DNA of 64,000 nt from Sphingomonas sp. C3-2. Lineage in GTDB: Bacteria; Pseudomonadota; Alphaproteobacteria; Sphingomonadales; Sphingomonadaceae. A model generated the notes under the pieces. It saw only the letters and a list, made by a program, of their open reading frames with translations, was not told the origin of the DNA and did no database searches. Location of the stretch: NCBI RefSeq assembly GCF_033025475.1, contig NZ_CP130322.1, positions 1,240,001-1,304,000 on the forward strand. The letters run 5' to 3'. Positions within the stretch are counted from its first letter, which is position 1. Every line of letters begins with the position of its first letter. This document shows positions 50,218-60,645 of the stretch, piece by piece. The translations under genes and the position numbers were made by a program.

Positions 50218-50514
50218 ATGATCGAAAATCAGAAGATTCGCCCCGCACAGGTGATCGGTCCGCTCGGCGAACCGCTGACGATCGACACGCTGCCGCCGCC
50301 GACCACCACCCGCTGGGTCGTCCGGCGCAAGGCAGAGGTCGTCGCAGCCGTCAATGGCGGCCTGTTGTCGATCGAGGAAGCGTGCATCCGCTATGGCCTG
50401 ACCCCGGAAGAATTCGCCGGCTGGCAACGCGCGGTCGATCGTTCGGGCATGCCCGGGCTGCGCGTCACGCGCATCCAGCATTACAAATCGCTCTACGAAC
50501 GCCAGACCTTCTGA
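50218..50514 (+). CDS. sciP: SciP-like CtrA inhibitor (DUF1153)
   Basis: 98 residues. RWVVRRKAEVVAAVNGGLLSIEEACIRYGLTPEEFAGWQRAVDRSG is the DUF1153 helix-turn-helix, as in Caulobacter SciP. SciP binds the cell-cycle master regulator CtrA and blocks its activation of flagellar and other genes during G1. The N-terminal part IGPLGEPLTIDTLPPPTTTRW is also typical. Here the gene is away from the flagellar cluster by 20 kb. Several DUF1153 paralogues can exist in one genome, so orthology is probable but unproven. Confidence 0.75.
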   Translation: MIENQKIRPAQVIGPLGEPLTIDTLPPPTTTRWVVRRKAEVVAAVNGGLLSIEEACIRYGLTPEEFAGWQRAVDRSGMPGLRVTRIQHYKSLYERQTF

Positions 50515-50676
50515 CCCGCAGCCGGCGCGGCCCGCCACGATGGGCCGCGCGCTGCATTTTCAAAACTTTGCAAAGAACAGACATGACGTGACGGTCATGG
50601 AACAAATATCCCGACCGTCCGTATTTCCCTCCATTGGCGGCGTACAAAAGGGCCGCGATAGCAGGAGGGCACGGCA

Positions 50677-50931
50677 ATGGGCTTTATTCTCTATCTCATC
50701 ATCGGTGGCGTCATCGGCTGGCTGGCCAGCATCGTCATGCGCACCGACGCACAGCAAGGCATTTTCCTCAACGTCATCGTCGGCATCGTCGGCGCGTTCC
50801 TCGCGGGCCTCGTCGTTTCGGGCGGCTCGATCGGCGAAGGCCTCAATGTCACCTCGCTGCTCGCCTCCTTTGTCGGCGCGATCGTGCTGCTCGGCATCGT
50901 CAACCTCATCCGGCGCGGCTCGGTACGCTGA
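50677..50931 (+). CDS. GlsB/YeaQ/YmgE-type membrane protein
   Basis: 84 residues with three hydrophobic segments and the family pattern GGVIGWLASIVMRTDAQQGIFLNVIVGIVGAFLAGLV. These transglycosylase-associated small proteins are often stress-induced, and their exact role is unknown. GGAGGG precedes the ATG. A second copy of the family is encoded at 51830-52087 on the other strand; the two are about 30-35% alike by eye. A bidirectional terminator follows. Confidence 0.85.
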   Translation: MGFILYLIIGGVIGWLASIVMRTDAQQGIFLNVIVGIVGAFLAGLVVSGGSIGEGLNVTSLLASFVGAIVLLGIVNLIRRGSVR

Positions 50932-50943
50932 GCCCAGCCACAA

Positions 50944-50981
50944 AAAAAGGGCCGCGCGGCATGTGCTGCGCGGCCCTTTTT
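50944..50981. terminator. Bidirectional terminator
   Basis: AAAAAGGGCCGCGC (50944-50957) pairs with GCGCGGCCCTTTTT (50968-50981). It lies between the GlsB-type gene and the SIMPL gene. Confidence 0.9.
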
Positions 50982-51000
50982 CATGTCTATCGGTTCGCGC

Positions 51001-51729
51001 TTATTCAAGCTCGAACGAGACGTTCACCGTGACGTTGACCGCCTGTTCGCCCGGCTCGATCGCGGTATCCGCCACCTCGACCTTCGCGGAACGCGCCGCC
51101 ATCATATAGGGCATTGGCGGCGCCGGGTTGTAGCCACCCGATTCCGAGATGGAGAGGATGCGCTTCACCTTCAGCCCGGCCGCGCCCGCATAAAGATCGG
51201 CGCGCGCACGCGCCTTGCGGATCGCGTCCACCCGCGCCTCGTCCTCGGCCGCCTCGGGCTTGTCGATCTGCAGGTTCGGCCCGTTGATCTGGTTCGCGCC
51301 CTGCGCCACCAGCGTGTCGAGGATCTTGCCGCTCGCCGCGACGTCGCGGAAGCGGATGCTCACCGAATTATGCGCCTGATACCCAGTGATCGTCGGCGGC
51401 GTATTCTCGGCATATTTATACTGCGGCTCGAGCCGGATGGTGCTCGTCATGATGTCGCGGTCAGCGACACCCGCCTTTTTGAGCGCGGCGACCACGCCCG
51501 TCATGCGCGCGGCATTGTCGCGCATCGCGGTGGCGGCGTCCTTGGCCTGCGTCACCACGCCCGCGCTGATCACCGCCACATCGGGCACGCGCTTGGTGGT
51601 GCCCGTCGCCGCCACGTCGAGGCGCGTTCCCTTCAGCGCAACCATATCGGCGGGCACGGACTGCGCGGCCACCGCCGCCGGAACCGCCACCATCGCCGCG
51701 CCTGCAAGTGCCCAAAGCGACTTGCTCAT
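51001..51729 (-). CDS. SIMPL-domain (DUF541) exported protein
   Basis: 242 residues with a signal peptide (1-22, ending AAVAAQ). LDVAATGTTKRVPDVAVISAGVVTQAKDAATAMRDNAARM and a later YMMAARSAKVEVADTAIEPGEQAVNVTVNVSFELE are typical of the SIMPL/DUF541 family (E. coli YggE, Brucella BP26). Periplasmic; linked to oxidative stress tolerance in some bacteria. AAGGAG precedes ATG 51729. Confidence 0.88.
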   Translation of the reverse strand: MSKSLWALAGAAMVAVPAAVAAQSVPADMVALKGTRLDVAATGTTKRVPDVAVISAGVVTQAKDAATAMRDNAARMTGVVAALKKAGVADRDIMTSTIRLEPQYKYAENTPPTITGYQAHNSVSIRFRDVAASGKILDTLVAQGANQINGPNLQIDKPEAAEDEARVDAIRKARARADLYAGAAGLKVKRILSISESGGYNPAPPMPYMMAARSAKVEVADTAIEPGEQAVNVTVNVSFELE

Positions 51730-51829
51730 AAAACACCACTCCTTGCTCGTGTCGAGCGGACCAGATCGGCCCGATGGCGCAATAATTACGCGAAAAATCT
51801 GCACGGTTCCTGAATAAAGCGCCCGCTCG

Positions 51830-52087
51830 TCAATTGCTCCGCAGCTTGAGCATTACGCGGTAGAGCATCAGCAATATTACCGCACCCAGCGTGGCGCCGA
51901 TGAAACCGGTATCTTCGCCCGGTTCATAGAAGCCGATGATCTGACCGACATAGCCGGTCAGGAGCGCGCCCGCGATGCCGATCAAGATCGTCACCACGCA
52001 TCCACCGGGGTCCTTGCCCGGCATGATCAGCTTGCCCACCGCGCCGGCGACGAAGCCAATGACAATCCACCAGAAGATATCGGCCAT
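51830..52087 (-). CDS. GlsB/YeaQ/YmgE-type membrane protein (second copy)
   Basis: 85 residues from ATG 52087 with GAGGAG upstream. Three hydrophobic segments, DIFWWIVIGFVAGAVGKLIMPGKDPGGCVVTILIGIAGALLTGYV, with the GKLIMPGKDPGG loop typical of the family. It is closer to the usual family pattern than the copy at 50677, which has MRTDAQQG in that loop. Unlinked in transcription to the SIMPL gene by a 100-base gap. Confidence 0.87.
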   Translation of the reverse strand: MADIFWWIVIGFVAGAVGKLIMPGKDPGGCVVTILIGIAGALLTGYVGQIIGFYEPGEDTGFIGATLGAVILLMLYRVMLKLRSN

Positions 52088-52252
52088 GTTACTCCTCAGC
52101 GCTCGATTCAATCTTTCGCCCACCATTCCGGCGACGCCGCGCCAATGCAAGCGCCATTACATTTTCACCTGCAAAGCATGCGCTTCGTCCTGAATACTAC
52201 TTGCTTTCACTGTCGCCAGCGCGCAGGAAGCATTGCCTTGCGAAAGTCCCGC

Positions 52253-52281
52253 TTGAGGGAAGTGACTTGTTGATGTAATAC
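52253..52281 (+). promoter_or_regulatory. Sigma-70-like promoter for the RND operon
   Basis: TTGAGG (52253-52258), a 17-base spacer and TAATAC (52276-52281), 44 bases before the adaptor gene. No repressor gene is adjacent. Confidence 0.55.
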
Positions 52282-52324
52282 ACTCGTCGCAAATGTGGGA
52301 ACGCTTCGAGACTGAAAGCAGGCA

Positions 52325-53518
52325 ATGATGAATTACGAATCGCGTTTTTCTGAAAATGGCGAGGCTGTGGGCGCGCTTTCAGACGAGGATGCGCGCCGCA
52401 AACGGCGCCGCACCGTCATTGCCGCTGCGCTCGGCTGCGCCGCGATCATCGGCACCGCCGGCTATTTCTTCAGTGGTGGGGATGAAAAGGCCGCGGGCAG
52501 CGCCGCCGCCAGCGCCGACAAGTCGATGCCCGTCGTCACCGTGATGGTCCCCGGCACACAGGAAATCTCGCGCATCGTCTCGGCCACCGGCTCGCTCGCT
52601 GCGCGCCGCGAAATGCCCGTCGGTTCGGTCGGCGAAGGCGGCATGGTGACGAACGTGCTCGTCGAACCCGGCGCCTGGGTCCGCAAGGGCCAGGTTCTCG
52701 CCACCGTCGAACGCTCGGTCCAGACGCAGCAACTCCAACAGCTTTCCGCGCAGATCAACGTCGCGCGCGCCGATGCGCGGCTGGCCCAGGCCGAACTTGA
52801 CCGCGCGCAGGCGCTGGTCGCGCGCGGCTTCGTCTCCAAGGCCGATATCGACCGCAAGGCCGCAACGCGCGATTCCGCCGATGCCCGCGTCCGCGTGGCC
52901 GAGGCCTCGCTCGCCGAGGCGCGTGCACGCACCGGGCGGCTCGATATCCGCGCGCCCGAGGCCGGCCTTGTCCTCACCCGCGATGTCGAACCCGGCCAGG
53001 TGGTGAGCGGCGGCAGCGGCGTGCTGTTCCGCCTCGCGCTGGGCGGTGAAATGGAACTGCGCGCCGAGGTGGCCGAATCCGATCTCCAGAATATCCGCGT
53101 CGGCGGAACCGCCAATGTCACGCCGGTGGGCACCAACCTCACCTTCCCCGGCAAGATCTGGCAGATCTCGCCCGTCGTGAACCCCACCAGTCGTCAGGGC
53201 GTCGCCCGCATCCTGCTGGGATATGACAAGGCGTTGCGCCCCGGCGGCTTTGCCTCGGTCAACATCGTCAGCGGCACCGCGGTCGCCCCGCTCCTGCCCG
53301 AATCGGCGGTGCTGAGCGACGGCAAGATCAACTATGTCTATGTCGTCGACGCGGGCGACAAGGTCGTCCGGCGCGATGTTCAGGTGGGCCAGGTGGCCGA
53401 TGCCGGCGTCTCGGTGCTCAGCGGCATTTCGGGCAATGAACGCATCGTGCTGTCGGCCGGCGCCTTCCTGAACCCCGGCGAAAAGATCAAGCCGGTTCTC
53501 GCCAAGAAGCAGAAATAA
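52325..53518 (+). CDS. RND efflux periplasmic adaptor subunit (HlyD/MFP family)
   Basis: 397 residues. An N-terminal membrane span (~31-50, RTVIAAALGCAAIIGTAGYFF) anchors the chain. ISRIVSATGSLAARREMPVGSVGEGGMVTNVLVEPGAWVRKGQVLATVE is the lipoyl-like half; the coiled-coil hairpin (~135-190) and second half (LDIRAPEAGLVLTRDVEPGQVVSGG) follow. Adaptors join the inner-membrane pump and an outer-membrane TolC-like channel. The pump gene begins 20 bases after it; no channel gene is here. Confidence 0.92.
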   Translation: MMNYESRFSENGEAVGALSDEDARRKRRRTVIAAALGCAAIIGTAGYFFSGGDEKAAGSAAASADKSMPVVTVMVPGTQEISRIVSATGSLAARREMPVGSVGEGGMVTNVLVEPGAWVRKGQVLATVERSVQTQQLQQLSAQINVARADARLAQAELDRAQALVARGFVSKADIDRKAATRDSADARVRVAEASLAEARARTGRLDIRAPEAGLVLTRDVEPGQVVSGGSGVLFRLALGGEMELRAEVAESDLQNIRVGGTANVTPVGTNLTFPGKIWQISPVVNPTSRQGVARILLGYDKALRPGGFASVNIVSGTAVAPLLPESAVLSDGKINYVYVVDAGDKVVRRDVQVGQVADAGVSVLSGISGNERIVLSAGAFLNPGEKIKPVLAKKQK

Positions 53519-53538
53519 CGGGTCTGGAGAGGACTGCC

Positions 53539-56500
53539 ATGAGCTTCCGCAACATCTCGGCCTGGTCCATTCGGAACCCGGTCCCGCCGCTCGTCATCTT
53601 TCTGGCGATCACCCTGGCTGGCCTGATCAGCTTCAACCGGATGGACATCACCAACAATCCGGACATCAGCTTTCCGGCGGTGCGCGTTGTCGTGAACCAG
53701 CCGGGCGCCGCGCCCTCCGAGCTTGAAACCCAGGTCACCCAGCGCGTCGAGGCCGCCGTGCGCGGCGTCAACGGCGTCGACGAGATCACCTCCTATGTCG
53801 AGGAGGGTATGTCCTCGAGCATGGTGCAGTTCGACATCGGCACGCCGGTCGACCGCGCGCTCAACGACGTGCGCAACGCCGTCGCGCAGATCCGCAGCGA
53901 CCTGCCCGAAGGCATTCTCGAACCCCAGGTGCTGCGCATCGACGTCGATGGCGGCCCGATCGCCTATATCTCGGCCGAGGCCGTCGACATGACGCTCGAG
54001 GAACTGAGCTGGTTTGTCGACAATACGGTGGCCAAGCGGCTGCTCTCGATCGAGGGCATGGCCGCAGTCAACCGCGGCGGCGGCGTCAGCCGCGAAATCC
54101 GCATCATCCTCGATCCCGCCAAGATGCAGGCACAAGGCATTACCGCCACCGAGGTGAACGCCCAGCTGCGTCAGGTGAACCTCAACGCCGCGGGCGGCCG
54201 CGCCGAAATCGCGGGCTCCGAACAATCGGTGCGCGTGCTCGGCAATGCACGCAACGCCTATGAGCTCGGCCAGACGCAGATCTCGGTCGGCGGCGGCCGC
54301 ACGGTGAAGCTCGCCGATATCGCCGAGGTGCGCGACCTGTTCGCCGAACAGCGGTCGATGTCTGAAATGAACGGCCGTCAGGTCACCAGCTTCAGCGTCG
54401 AAAAGTCGAAGGGTGCCTCCGACGTCACCGTCTATGACGAGGTGCAAAAGGCGCTCGACGAGCTGAGCAAGGAAAATCCGAAGGTAAAGTTCAAGCAGCT
54501 GTTCACCAGCGTCGACTATACCAAGGACCAGTATCATTCGGCGATGGCCGCGATGATCGAGGGCGCCGTCCTCGCCGTCATCGTCGTCTTCCTCTTCCTG
54601 CGCGACTGGCGCGCCACCGTCATCTCGGCGCTCGCCATCCCGCTGTCCGCGATCCCGGCCTTCTGGTTCATGGACATGATGGGCTTCACGCTCAACTTCG
54701 TCAGCCTGCTCGCGCTCAGCCTTGTCGCCGGCGTGCTTGTCGACGATGCGATCGTGGAGATCGAGAATATCGTCCGGCACATGCGCATGGGCAAATCCGC
54801 CTATCAGGCCGCGATCGACGCGGCCGACGAGATCGGCCTCGCGGTGCTCGCCACCACCATGTCGATCGTCGCGGTGTTCCTGCCCGTGGGCCTGATGCCC
54901 GGCATGTCGGGCCAGTTCTTCAAGCAGTTCGGCCTTACGGTCGTGGTCGCGGTGCTGATGAGCCTTGCCGTCGCGCGCATGGTGACGCCGCTGATCGCCG
55001 CCTATTTCCTCAAGGCCCATGGCCAGGCCAAGCACGGCGAAAGCCGGCTGATGGACAAATATATGATCATCCTGCGCTGGTCGCTCATCCACCGCTGGAA
55101 GACGATGCTGCTCGGCGTGGCCGCCTTTGTCGCGACCATCATCGCCTTCGCCACACTGCCGATGACGTTCAACCCGACGATCAACACCGATTACAGCCAG
55201 GTGCAGGTTGAAATGGTTCCGGGCTCCACGCTGGCGCAGACCAAGGCGGTGACCGATCAGGTGACCGACATCCTGAACAAGTCGCCAGTGGTGGAGGCCG
55301 CCTATGCGGATATCCGCCCAACCGCGGCCAGCATCTACATCACGCTGAAAAAAGACCGGAAGATGAGCAGCATCGATTGGGAACGCGAACTCACGCCCAA
55401 GCTGCTGGGCATCGCCGATGCGCGCGTCAACTTCCAGTCCCAGTCGGGCGGCGGCTTCGGGCGTGATATCATCATCATGCTCGGCGGCGACGATCCGGTG
55501 CTGCTCAACGAGACCGCGCAGAAGATCGTCGACGAGATGAACGGCATTCCCGAAATTCGCGGGCCGCGCCTTACCGGCGACCTCCAGCGCCCCGAAATCA
55601 CGATCGAACCGCGCCTCGACCTCGCCGCCGATCTCGGCGTGACGACCGCGTCGCTCAGCCACGCAATCCGCATCGCGACATTGGGTGAGATCGATCAGAA
55701 CAGCGCCAAATTCTCGTTGTCCGATCGCCAAATCCCGATCCGCGTCGCGCTCAACCAGGATTCGCGCAAGTCGCTGTCGACGATCGAGAATCTTCCGGTT
55801 CAAACCACCTCGGGGGGTTCGGTGCCGCTAAAGGTCGTCGCCGATATCCGCTTCGGTGCTGGCCCCACGGTGATCCGCCGCCACAACCAGGTCCGCCGCG
55901 TCGTTCTCGGCGCAGACCTTGCCCCCGGCATCGTCACCTCGCAGGCCACGGCCAAGATCGATGCGCTGCCGACGCTCAAGAACCTGCCCCAAGGCATTCG
56001 CCGTCTCCAGATCGGCGACAGCAAGCTGCAGGCAGAAATGCTCACCAATTTCGCCATCGCGGTGATCTCGGGCGTGCTCCTCGTCTTCGGCGTGCTCGTG
56101 CTGCTCTACAAGCGGATCATGCCGCCCTTCGTGAACATGGGCTCGCTGCTGCTCGCCCCGCTGGGCGGCGCGCTCGCGCTGCACCTGACGGGCAACCCGC
56201 TCTCGATGCCCGTGTTCATCGGCATATTGATGCTGCTGGGCATCGTCGCCAAGAACTCGATCCTCGTCGTCGACTTCGCGCTCGAGGAAATCGAGAAGGG
56301 CGTCGACAAGATGGAGGCGATCATCGATGCCGGGCACAAGCGCGCGCAGCCGATCGTGATGACCACGGTCGCGATGGCGGCGGGCATGGTGCCGACCGCG
56401 CTGTCGCTTTCGGGCGACGGGGCATGGCGTGCACCGATGGGCATCACCGTGATCGGCGGGCTGATCCTGTCGACGCTGCTCACGCTGATCATCGTTCCCG

Positions 56501-56613
56501 CGGCGTTCAGCCTTGCGATCGACCTTGAAAAATGGCTTGGCCCCCACCTCAGCAAGCGGCTGCTCACCTTCAAGCCCGGGGACGACAAGCCGCATCCGGC
56601 ACCGGCGGAGTGA
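53539..56613 (+). CDS. RND efflux pump permease
   Basis: 1024 residues, the full length of an AcrB-like pump. [28 protein letters not shown] starts it. Proton-relay region: [27 protein letters not shown] has the paired Asp residues (VDDA) of transmembrane helix 4. About twelve membrane spans and two large periplasmic loops follow. The adaptor precedes it. Substrates cannot be told from sequence; hydrophobic compounds or drugs are typical. Confidence 0.95.
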   Translation: MSFRNISAWSIRNPVPPLVIFLAITLAGLISFNRMDITNNPDISFPAVRVVVNQPGAAPSELETQVTQRVEAAVRGVNGVDEITSYVEEGMSSSMVQFDIGTPVDRALNDVRNAVAQIRSDLPEGILEPQVLRIDVDGGPIAYISAEAVDMTLEELSWFVDNTVAKRLLSIEGMAAVNRGGGVSREIRIILDPAKMQAQGITATEVNAQLRQVNLNAAGGRAEIAGSEQSVRVLGNARNAYELGQTQISVGGGRTVKLADIAEVRDLFAEQRSMSEMNGRQVTSFSVEKSKGASDVTVYDEVQKALDELSKENPKVKFKQLFTSVDYTKDQYHSAMAAMIEGAVLAVIVVFLFLRDWRATVISALAIPLSAIPAFWFMDMMGFTLNFVSLLALSLVAGVLVDDAIVEIENIVRHMRMGKSAYQAAIDAADEIGLAVLATTMSIVAVFLPVGLMPGMSGQFFKQFGLTVVVAVLMSLAVARMVTPLIAAYFLKAHGQAKHGESRLMDKYMIILRWSLIHRWKTMLLGVAAFVATIIAFATLPMTFNPTINTDYSQVQVEMVPGSTLAQTKAVTDQVTDILNKSPVVEAAYADIRPTAASIYITLKKDRKMSSIDWERELTPKLLGIADARVNFQSQSGGGFGRDIIIMLGGDDPVLLNETAQKIVDEMNGIPEIRGPRLTGDLQRPEITIEPRLDLAADLGVTTASLSHAIRIATLGEIDQNSAKFSLSDRQIPIRVALNQDSRKSLSTIENLPVQTTSGGSVPLKVVADIRFGAGPTVIRRHNQVRRVVLGADLAPGIVTSQATAKIDALPTLKNLPQGIRRLQIGDSKLQAEMLTNFAIAVISGVLLVFGVLVLLYKRIMPPFVNMGSLLLAPLGGALALHLTGNPLSMPVFIGILMLLGIVAKNSILVVDFALEEIEKGVDKMEAIIDAGHKRAQPIVMTTVAMAAGMVPTALSLSGDGAWRAPMGITVIGGLILSTLLTLIIVPAAFSLAIDLEKWLGPHLSKRLLTFKPGDDKPHPAPAE

Positions 56614-56643
56614 ACCATTCCGCCACCGGTCCGTTCTAGGAAG

Positions 56644-57915
56644 ATGGGGTTGTTCGCGCACACGGGGATCGCAAAGCTGGCACCAGTCACCAATGGCGCG
56701 GCGCGCATGCGCGCCGTCGCCACCGGGTTGCTGGTCCTCATGGCGGCGATCTTCTTCACCGCGCGCTATCTTGAGCCGCTGCACCCCGGCTGGGGCTTCG
56801 TAAAGGCCTTTGCCGAGGCAGCGATGGTGGGCGGGCTGGCCGACTGGTTCGCGGTCACCGCGCTCTTCCGCCACCCGCTTGGCCTGCCCATCCCCCACAC
56901 CGCGATCATCCCGCGCAACAAGGACCGGATCGGCGACACGCTCGCGCTGTTCCTCAAGGACAATTTCCTCACCCCCTCGGTCGTCGCGCGGCGCATGTAC
57001 CGGGTGGATGTCGCCGCCGCCGCCGGCCGCTTCCTCAGCAATCCGGATACCAGTGGCGAAGGCCGCCTGCGCCTCGGCGCCTCGCGCCTCTTCGCCGATC
57101 TGCTCGACGCGCTCGATCAGGAACGGCTGGGCGGGATGGTCAAGCAGGCGATCGCCTCGCGGCTGCGCACGCTCGATATCTCGCCCCTGTTCGGCCAGTC
57201 GCTCGAAGCCGCGCTGCGCGAGGGGCGGCATATCCCCCTCCTTGATTCGGTCATCGGCTGGTGTGCCGAGACGCTCGCCGCCAACGAACATCTGATCCGC
57301 GAGATCGTCCATGAACGCGCCAATGCGATCCTGCGCTGGACCGGGCTTGATGAAAAGGTCGCCAATGCGATCATCAGCGGGCTTCAGAAGCTGCTCTTCG
57401 ACATGGCCGACGATCCCGATCACCCGCTGCGCGTCCGCGCCGAAACCGCGCTGTCAAACCTCGCCTTCGATCTCCAGAACGATCCCGAGATGCAGGCCCG
57501 CGTCGCGCGCTGGAAGCAGGAGATCGTCGACAACCCCGCGATGCAGCGCTGGATGGACGGGCTGTGGGAAGAAGCGCGCAGCGGGCTGCTGCGCGCCGCG
57601 CGCGATCCCAATGCGGCGCTGGCCGGCAAGCTGGGCGAGGCGGTGAAGCAGCTTGGCCTCACGCTCCAGCAGGACGAGCGGCTGCGCGAGACGATCAACC
57701 GCTTTGCGCGGCGCGCCACCGTGGGCGCCACCGCCAGCTATGGCGACGGGCTGGTCCGTCTCGTGTCGGATACGATCCGGGGCTGGGATGTCGACACCGT
57801 CACCGGCCGCCTCGAAAACGCCGTCGGCCGCGATCTGCAATATATCCGCGTCAACGGCACACTGGTTGGCGGGCTGGTCGGCCTCGCCATCCATTTGTTT
57901 GAGCTTTGGGCTTGA
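56644..57915 (+). CDS. DUF445 family protein
   Basis: 423 residues. An N-terminal hydrophobic segment (~25-42, ATGLLVLMAAIFFTARYL), then FVKAFAEAAMVGGLADWFAVTALFRHPLGLPIPHTAIIPRNKDRIGD, the strongly conserved DUF445 block, and a C-terminal hydrophobic segment (VNGTLVGGLVGLAIHLFELW). Between lies a helical region. Family role is not settled. It follows the RND genes by 30 bases and could be co-transcribed. Confidence 0.88.
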   Translation: MGLFAHTGIAKLAPVTNGAARMRAVATGLLVLMAAIFFTARYLEPLHPGWGFVKAFAEAAMVGGLADWFAVTALFRHPLGLPIPHTAIIPRNKDRIGDTLALFLKDNFLTPSVVARRMYRVDVAAAAGRFLSNPDTSGEGRLRLGASRLFADLLDALDQERLGGMVKQAIASRLRTLDISPLFGQSLEAALREGRHIPLLDSVIGWCAETLAANEHLIREIVHERANAILRWTGLDEKVANAIISGLQKLLFDMADDPDHPLRVRAETALSNLAFDLQNDPEMQARVARWKQEIVDNPAMQRWMDGLWEEARSGLLRAARDPNAALAGKLGEAVKQLGLTLQQDERLRETINRFARRATVGATASYGDGLVRLVSDTIRGWDVDTVTGRLENAVGRDLQYIRVNGTLVGGLVGLAIHLFELWA

Positions 57916-57924
57916 GCGCTCCGA

Positions 57925-59208
57925 TCAGCCGACGCTGATCCGCTCGATATCGGCGCCCACCGCCTGCAGCTTTTCTTCCAGCCGCTCATAGCCGCGATCG
58001 AGGTGATAGATGCGGCTGACGCGGGTTTCGCCCTGTGCGGCGAGCCCGGCGATGATCAGGCTCATCGACGCACGCAGATCGGTTGCCATCACCGGCGCAC
58101 CGTTGAGCTGGCGCACACCGCGCACCACCGCCGAACGCCCGCGCACCTCGATATCCGCGCCCATGCGCGCCAATTCGGGCACGTGCATATAGCGGTTTTC
58201 AAAGATCGTCTCGGTCAACAGGCTCGCGCCGTCGGCCAGCGTCAGCATCGCCATGAACTGCGCCTGCATGTCGGTGGCGAAACCAGGGAACGGCGCGGTC
58301 GACAGCGTCAGCGGACCCAGACGGTCGGGCGCGGTCACCACGATCGAATTGCGTTTTTCCTCGATCGCAACGCCCGCATCGCGCAGCGCGGCGAGCGTGG
58401 CGCCCATATCGGCGGCATTCGCGCCCACCAGTTCGAGCGAACCGCCCGTGATCGCCACCGCGCAGGCATAGCTGCCCGCCTCGATCCGGTCGGCCATCAC
58501 CTGATAGGTTGCGCCGTGGAGACGGTCGACGCCCTCGATCTCGAGCGTCTCGCTGCCGATGCCCTCGATCCGCGCGCCCATGGCGACGAGGCAGTTGCAC
58601 AGGTCGACAATCTCTGGTTCGCGCGCGGCGTTCTCCAGCCGGGTCGTGCCCTTGGCGAGAACCGCGGCCATCAGCGCGTTCTCGGTCGCGCCGACCGAGA
58701 CGACGGGGAAGACATAGCTGCCGCCAGGCAGGCGTCCGCCGGGTGCGGTGGCCTTCACATAGCCCGCCGCCAGTTCGATCTCGGCGCCCATCGCCTCCAG
58801 CGCCTTCAGGTGCAGGTCGATCGGGCGGTTGCCGATGGCGCAGCCGCCGGGCAGCGACACGGTCGCCTCGCCCGCACGCGCAAGCAGCGGACCCAGCACC
58901 AGGATCGACGCGCGCATCTTGCGGACGATGTCATAGGGCGCTTCGGTGGAGGTGAGCCGCGCCGCGCGCATCGTCATCACCCGACCAAAATCTTCGGGGC
59001 GCGCACCCTCGACCATGGTCGAGGTGCCAAGCTGGTTGAGCAGATGGCCAAAACCATCGACGTCCGCGAGCCGCGGCAGGTTGCGCAGCGTCAGCGGTTC
59101 GTCCGTCAGCAGCGCGCACGGCATCAACGTCAGTGCCGAGTTCTTGGCACCGGAAATGGGGAGTTTGCCGGAAAGGGGCTTGCCGCCGCGGATGAGAATG
59201 CTGTCCAT
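57925..59208 (-). CDS. murA: UDP-N-acetylglucosamine 1-carboxyvinyltransferase MurA
   Basis: 427 residues. First committed step of peptidoglycan synthesis. The conserved Lys22 of SGAKNSAL is present, and [20 protein letters not shown] contains the catalytic Cys (~123), which is the target of fosfomycin. The C-terminal half has [21 protein letters not shown] and [14 protein letters not shown] start at ATG 59208; the frame extends to 59271 without family likeness. Convergent with the DUF445 gene at a 9-base gap. Confidence 0.96.
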   Translation of the reverse strand: MDSILIRGGKPLSGKLPISGAKNSALTLMPCALLTDEPLTLRNLPRLADVDGFGHLLNQLGTSTMVEGARPEDFGRVMTMRAARLTSTEAPYDIVRKMRASILVLGPLLARAGEATVSLPGGCAIGNRPIDLHLKALEAMGAEIELAAGYVKATAPGGRLPGGSYVFPVVSVGATENALMAAVLAKGTTRLENAAREPEIVDLCNCLVAMGARIEGIGSETLEIEGVDRLHGATYQVMADRIEAGSYACAVAITGGSLELVGANAADMGATLAALRDAGVAIEEKRNSIVVTAPDRLGPLTLSTAPFPGFATDMQAQFMAMLTLADGASLLTETIFENRYMHVPELARMGADIEVRGRSAVVRGVRQLNGAPVMATDLRASMSLIIAGLAAQGETRVSRIYHLDRGYERLEEKLQAVGADIERISVG

Positions 59209-59321
59209 CTTCGGGCTTCTAATCGCTGCATCGTCCAACGCAAGCGAAAGCCGTTGTTTTAAAGCGTCCAAAACCCCCGCAAGGCTTGACCCACCGCCGC
59301 CCCCCGCGTCATGCAGGGGGC

Positions 59322-59789
59322 ATGGAACTCAACCCCGCCGTATCGACGATCGCGCAGGCCATCCAGCTTTCGGTGGCGCCGGTTTTCCTGCTCACCGGGA
59401 TCGGTGCCATCCTCAACCTGCTGGCGACGCGGCTTGCCCGGGTGATTGATCGCAGCCGCGTCCTCGAGGATCGTATTCCGCTGAGCGGGCCCGATGCCCG
59501 GCAACGCGATATCCGCGAACTGCGCCTGCTCGACTGGCGGATCAAGGTGATCAATTTCTCGATCTTCCTGATCGTCGCCAGCGCGGTGGCGGTGTCGCTC
59601 GTCGTCGTGCTCTTGTTCGTCGCCGACCTCATCCATCTCGAAATCGGCACGATGGTGACGGTCTCGTTCATCGTCGCGATGGTGCTCTTGATGATCGGGC
59701 TGGTGCTGTTCCTCGTCGAAACGCGCGTCGCCACCCGCGTCATCCGCATCCGCGCCGAAATTCTGTCGGGCGAAATCGACCAGAAATGA
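59322..59789 (+). CDS. DUF2721 membrane protein
   Basis: 155 residues with three membrane segments (about 15-35, 78-105 and 112-138). [39 protein letters not shown] matches the DUF2721 family, which occurs widely in alphaproteobacteria and cyanobacteria and has no known function. ATG 59322 was chosen because the N-terminus then matches the family. Divergent from murA. Confidence 0.85.
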   Translation: MELNPAVSTIAQAIQLSVAPVFLLTGIGAILNLLATRLARVIDRSRVLEDRIPLSGPDARQRDIRELRLLDWRIKVINFSIFLIVASAVAVSLVVVLLFVADLIHLEIGTMVTVSFIVAMVLLMIGLVLFLVETRVATRVIRIRAEILSGEIDQK

Positions 59790-60000
59790 AAAGAGGCTGC
59801 CGGGCATGCGCCCGGCAACCCCTTGACATGGTCAGCGGCCGGAAGTTCCAGCCCGGAAGACCAAAATCGCGCTTTGATCTGGGAAGTTCAATCGGCTCTG
59901 GAGCCTGATTTCACTCGCAAATTAGCGGCGCGTCTTCCGAACGGACTGAACCGACCTCATTGCTGAACCATGAGACATCGGATCACCTCCTTTCGCTTGT
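59790..60000 (-). ncRNA. Possible small minus-strand transcript with 18-codon ORF
   Basis: On the minus strand AAAGGAGGTGATCC (59980-59993), complementary to the very end of 16S rRNA, stands one base before an ATG. After the short ORF the sequence folds readily: GATCAAA and TTTTGGTC around 59850-59880, and two copies of GAACTTCC. A GCCGGGC/GCCCGGC hairpin (59799-59816) followed by AGCCTCTTTT ends it. This fits a small regulatory RNA or a leader-type mRNA. I cannot assign it to a known family. Confidence 0.4.
59922..59978 (-). CDS. 18-codon ORF with an exceptional ribosome binding site
   Basis: Encodes MSHGSAMRSVQSVRKTRR, very basic, too short for normal gene tracks. The preceding Shine-Dalgarno sequence is 14 bases long, and the AGGAGG-ATG spacing of 7 is ideal. 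It may be a real small protein, a leader peptide, or a decoy ribosome binding site. Confidence 0.4.
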   Translation of the reverse strand: MSHGSAMRSVQSVRKTRR

Positions 60001-60108
60001 TAAAGCCTGTGCCTTGCGGGCACCCTATGTGTGAATCATTCCGCAGATGCGAACAAGACTTGTATTATCATTTTTTCGGAGCAATCATCACAGGCTCGCC
60101 CCAAGACA

Positions 60109-60645
60109 TCAGCCGCGACAGTCTTCCACAACCCGTGCGAATTCGGCCCAGCTGGGCACCACAATATCTTGTGCCCCATCGATCTGGACGAGGATGCGCC
60201 CACGGCTAAAGGCCAACTTGTCGAGCAGCGGATCGACCGCGCTCAACGACGCCCCCACCTGCGGCGGAACATCGCCGATATTGCTGACCGGATAGCTGCC
60301 CGCGCCCTCGGTGCCGCGCAGCGTCATCGTCGCCGCCTTGCCCGCGTCCAATACCCCCGGCCGCGCGATCACCACGCGGCGTGCAGGCCGGTCGCAACGC
60401 ACGCTGAGCGCGGCGGGCTGGTTGAGCAGACCATAGGTCGCCACCGTCACATCGGGCTGCGCGCGGTAGCGCCAGTCGCCCGGCGTCAACGCGCGGTCCT
60501 GCCAGCCGGCGGGGGGTGCAACGGCCGCCACCGGGGGCTCCGTGGCGGCGGGCGGCCGGGCTGCGGGCTCGGCCACCTTCGGCGACACACAGGCGGCCGG
60601 CAGCAACAGCAAACCCAATAGCGGAACCACGATCGAACGACGCAT
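60109..60645 (-). CDS. Lipoprotein of unknown function
   Basis: 178 residues from ATG 60645, with a GGGGG ribosome binding site. The signal ends in the lipobox LPAAC (Cys ~19), followed by a Pro/Ala-rich linker. The domain has WQDRALTPGDWRYRAQPDVTVATYGLL, CDRPARRVVIARPG and IVVPSWAEFARVVEDCRG, with two Cys that may pair. It is common in sphingomonads as far as I recall, with no known role. The gene lies 106 bases before uvrB on the same strand in the opposite order. Confidence 0.7.
   Translation of the reverse strand: MRRSIVVPLLGLLLLPAACVSPKVAEPAARPPAATEPPVAAVAPPAGWQDRALTPGDWRYRAQPDVTVATYGLLNQPAALSVRCDRPARRVVIARPGVLDAGKAATMTLRGTEGAGSYPVSNIGDVPPQVGASLSAVDPLLDKLAFSRGRILVQIDGAQDIVVPSWAEFARVVEDCRG

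Noticed and set aside
59980-59993. GGATCACCTCCTTT, identical to the 3' end of 16S rRNA
   Set aside because: Only 14-15 bases match, and no rRNA sequence precedes it. On the opposite strand it is a perfect Shine-Dalgarno sequence, so I treat it as a ribosome binding site and not as an rRNA fragment.
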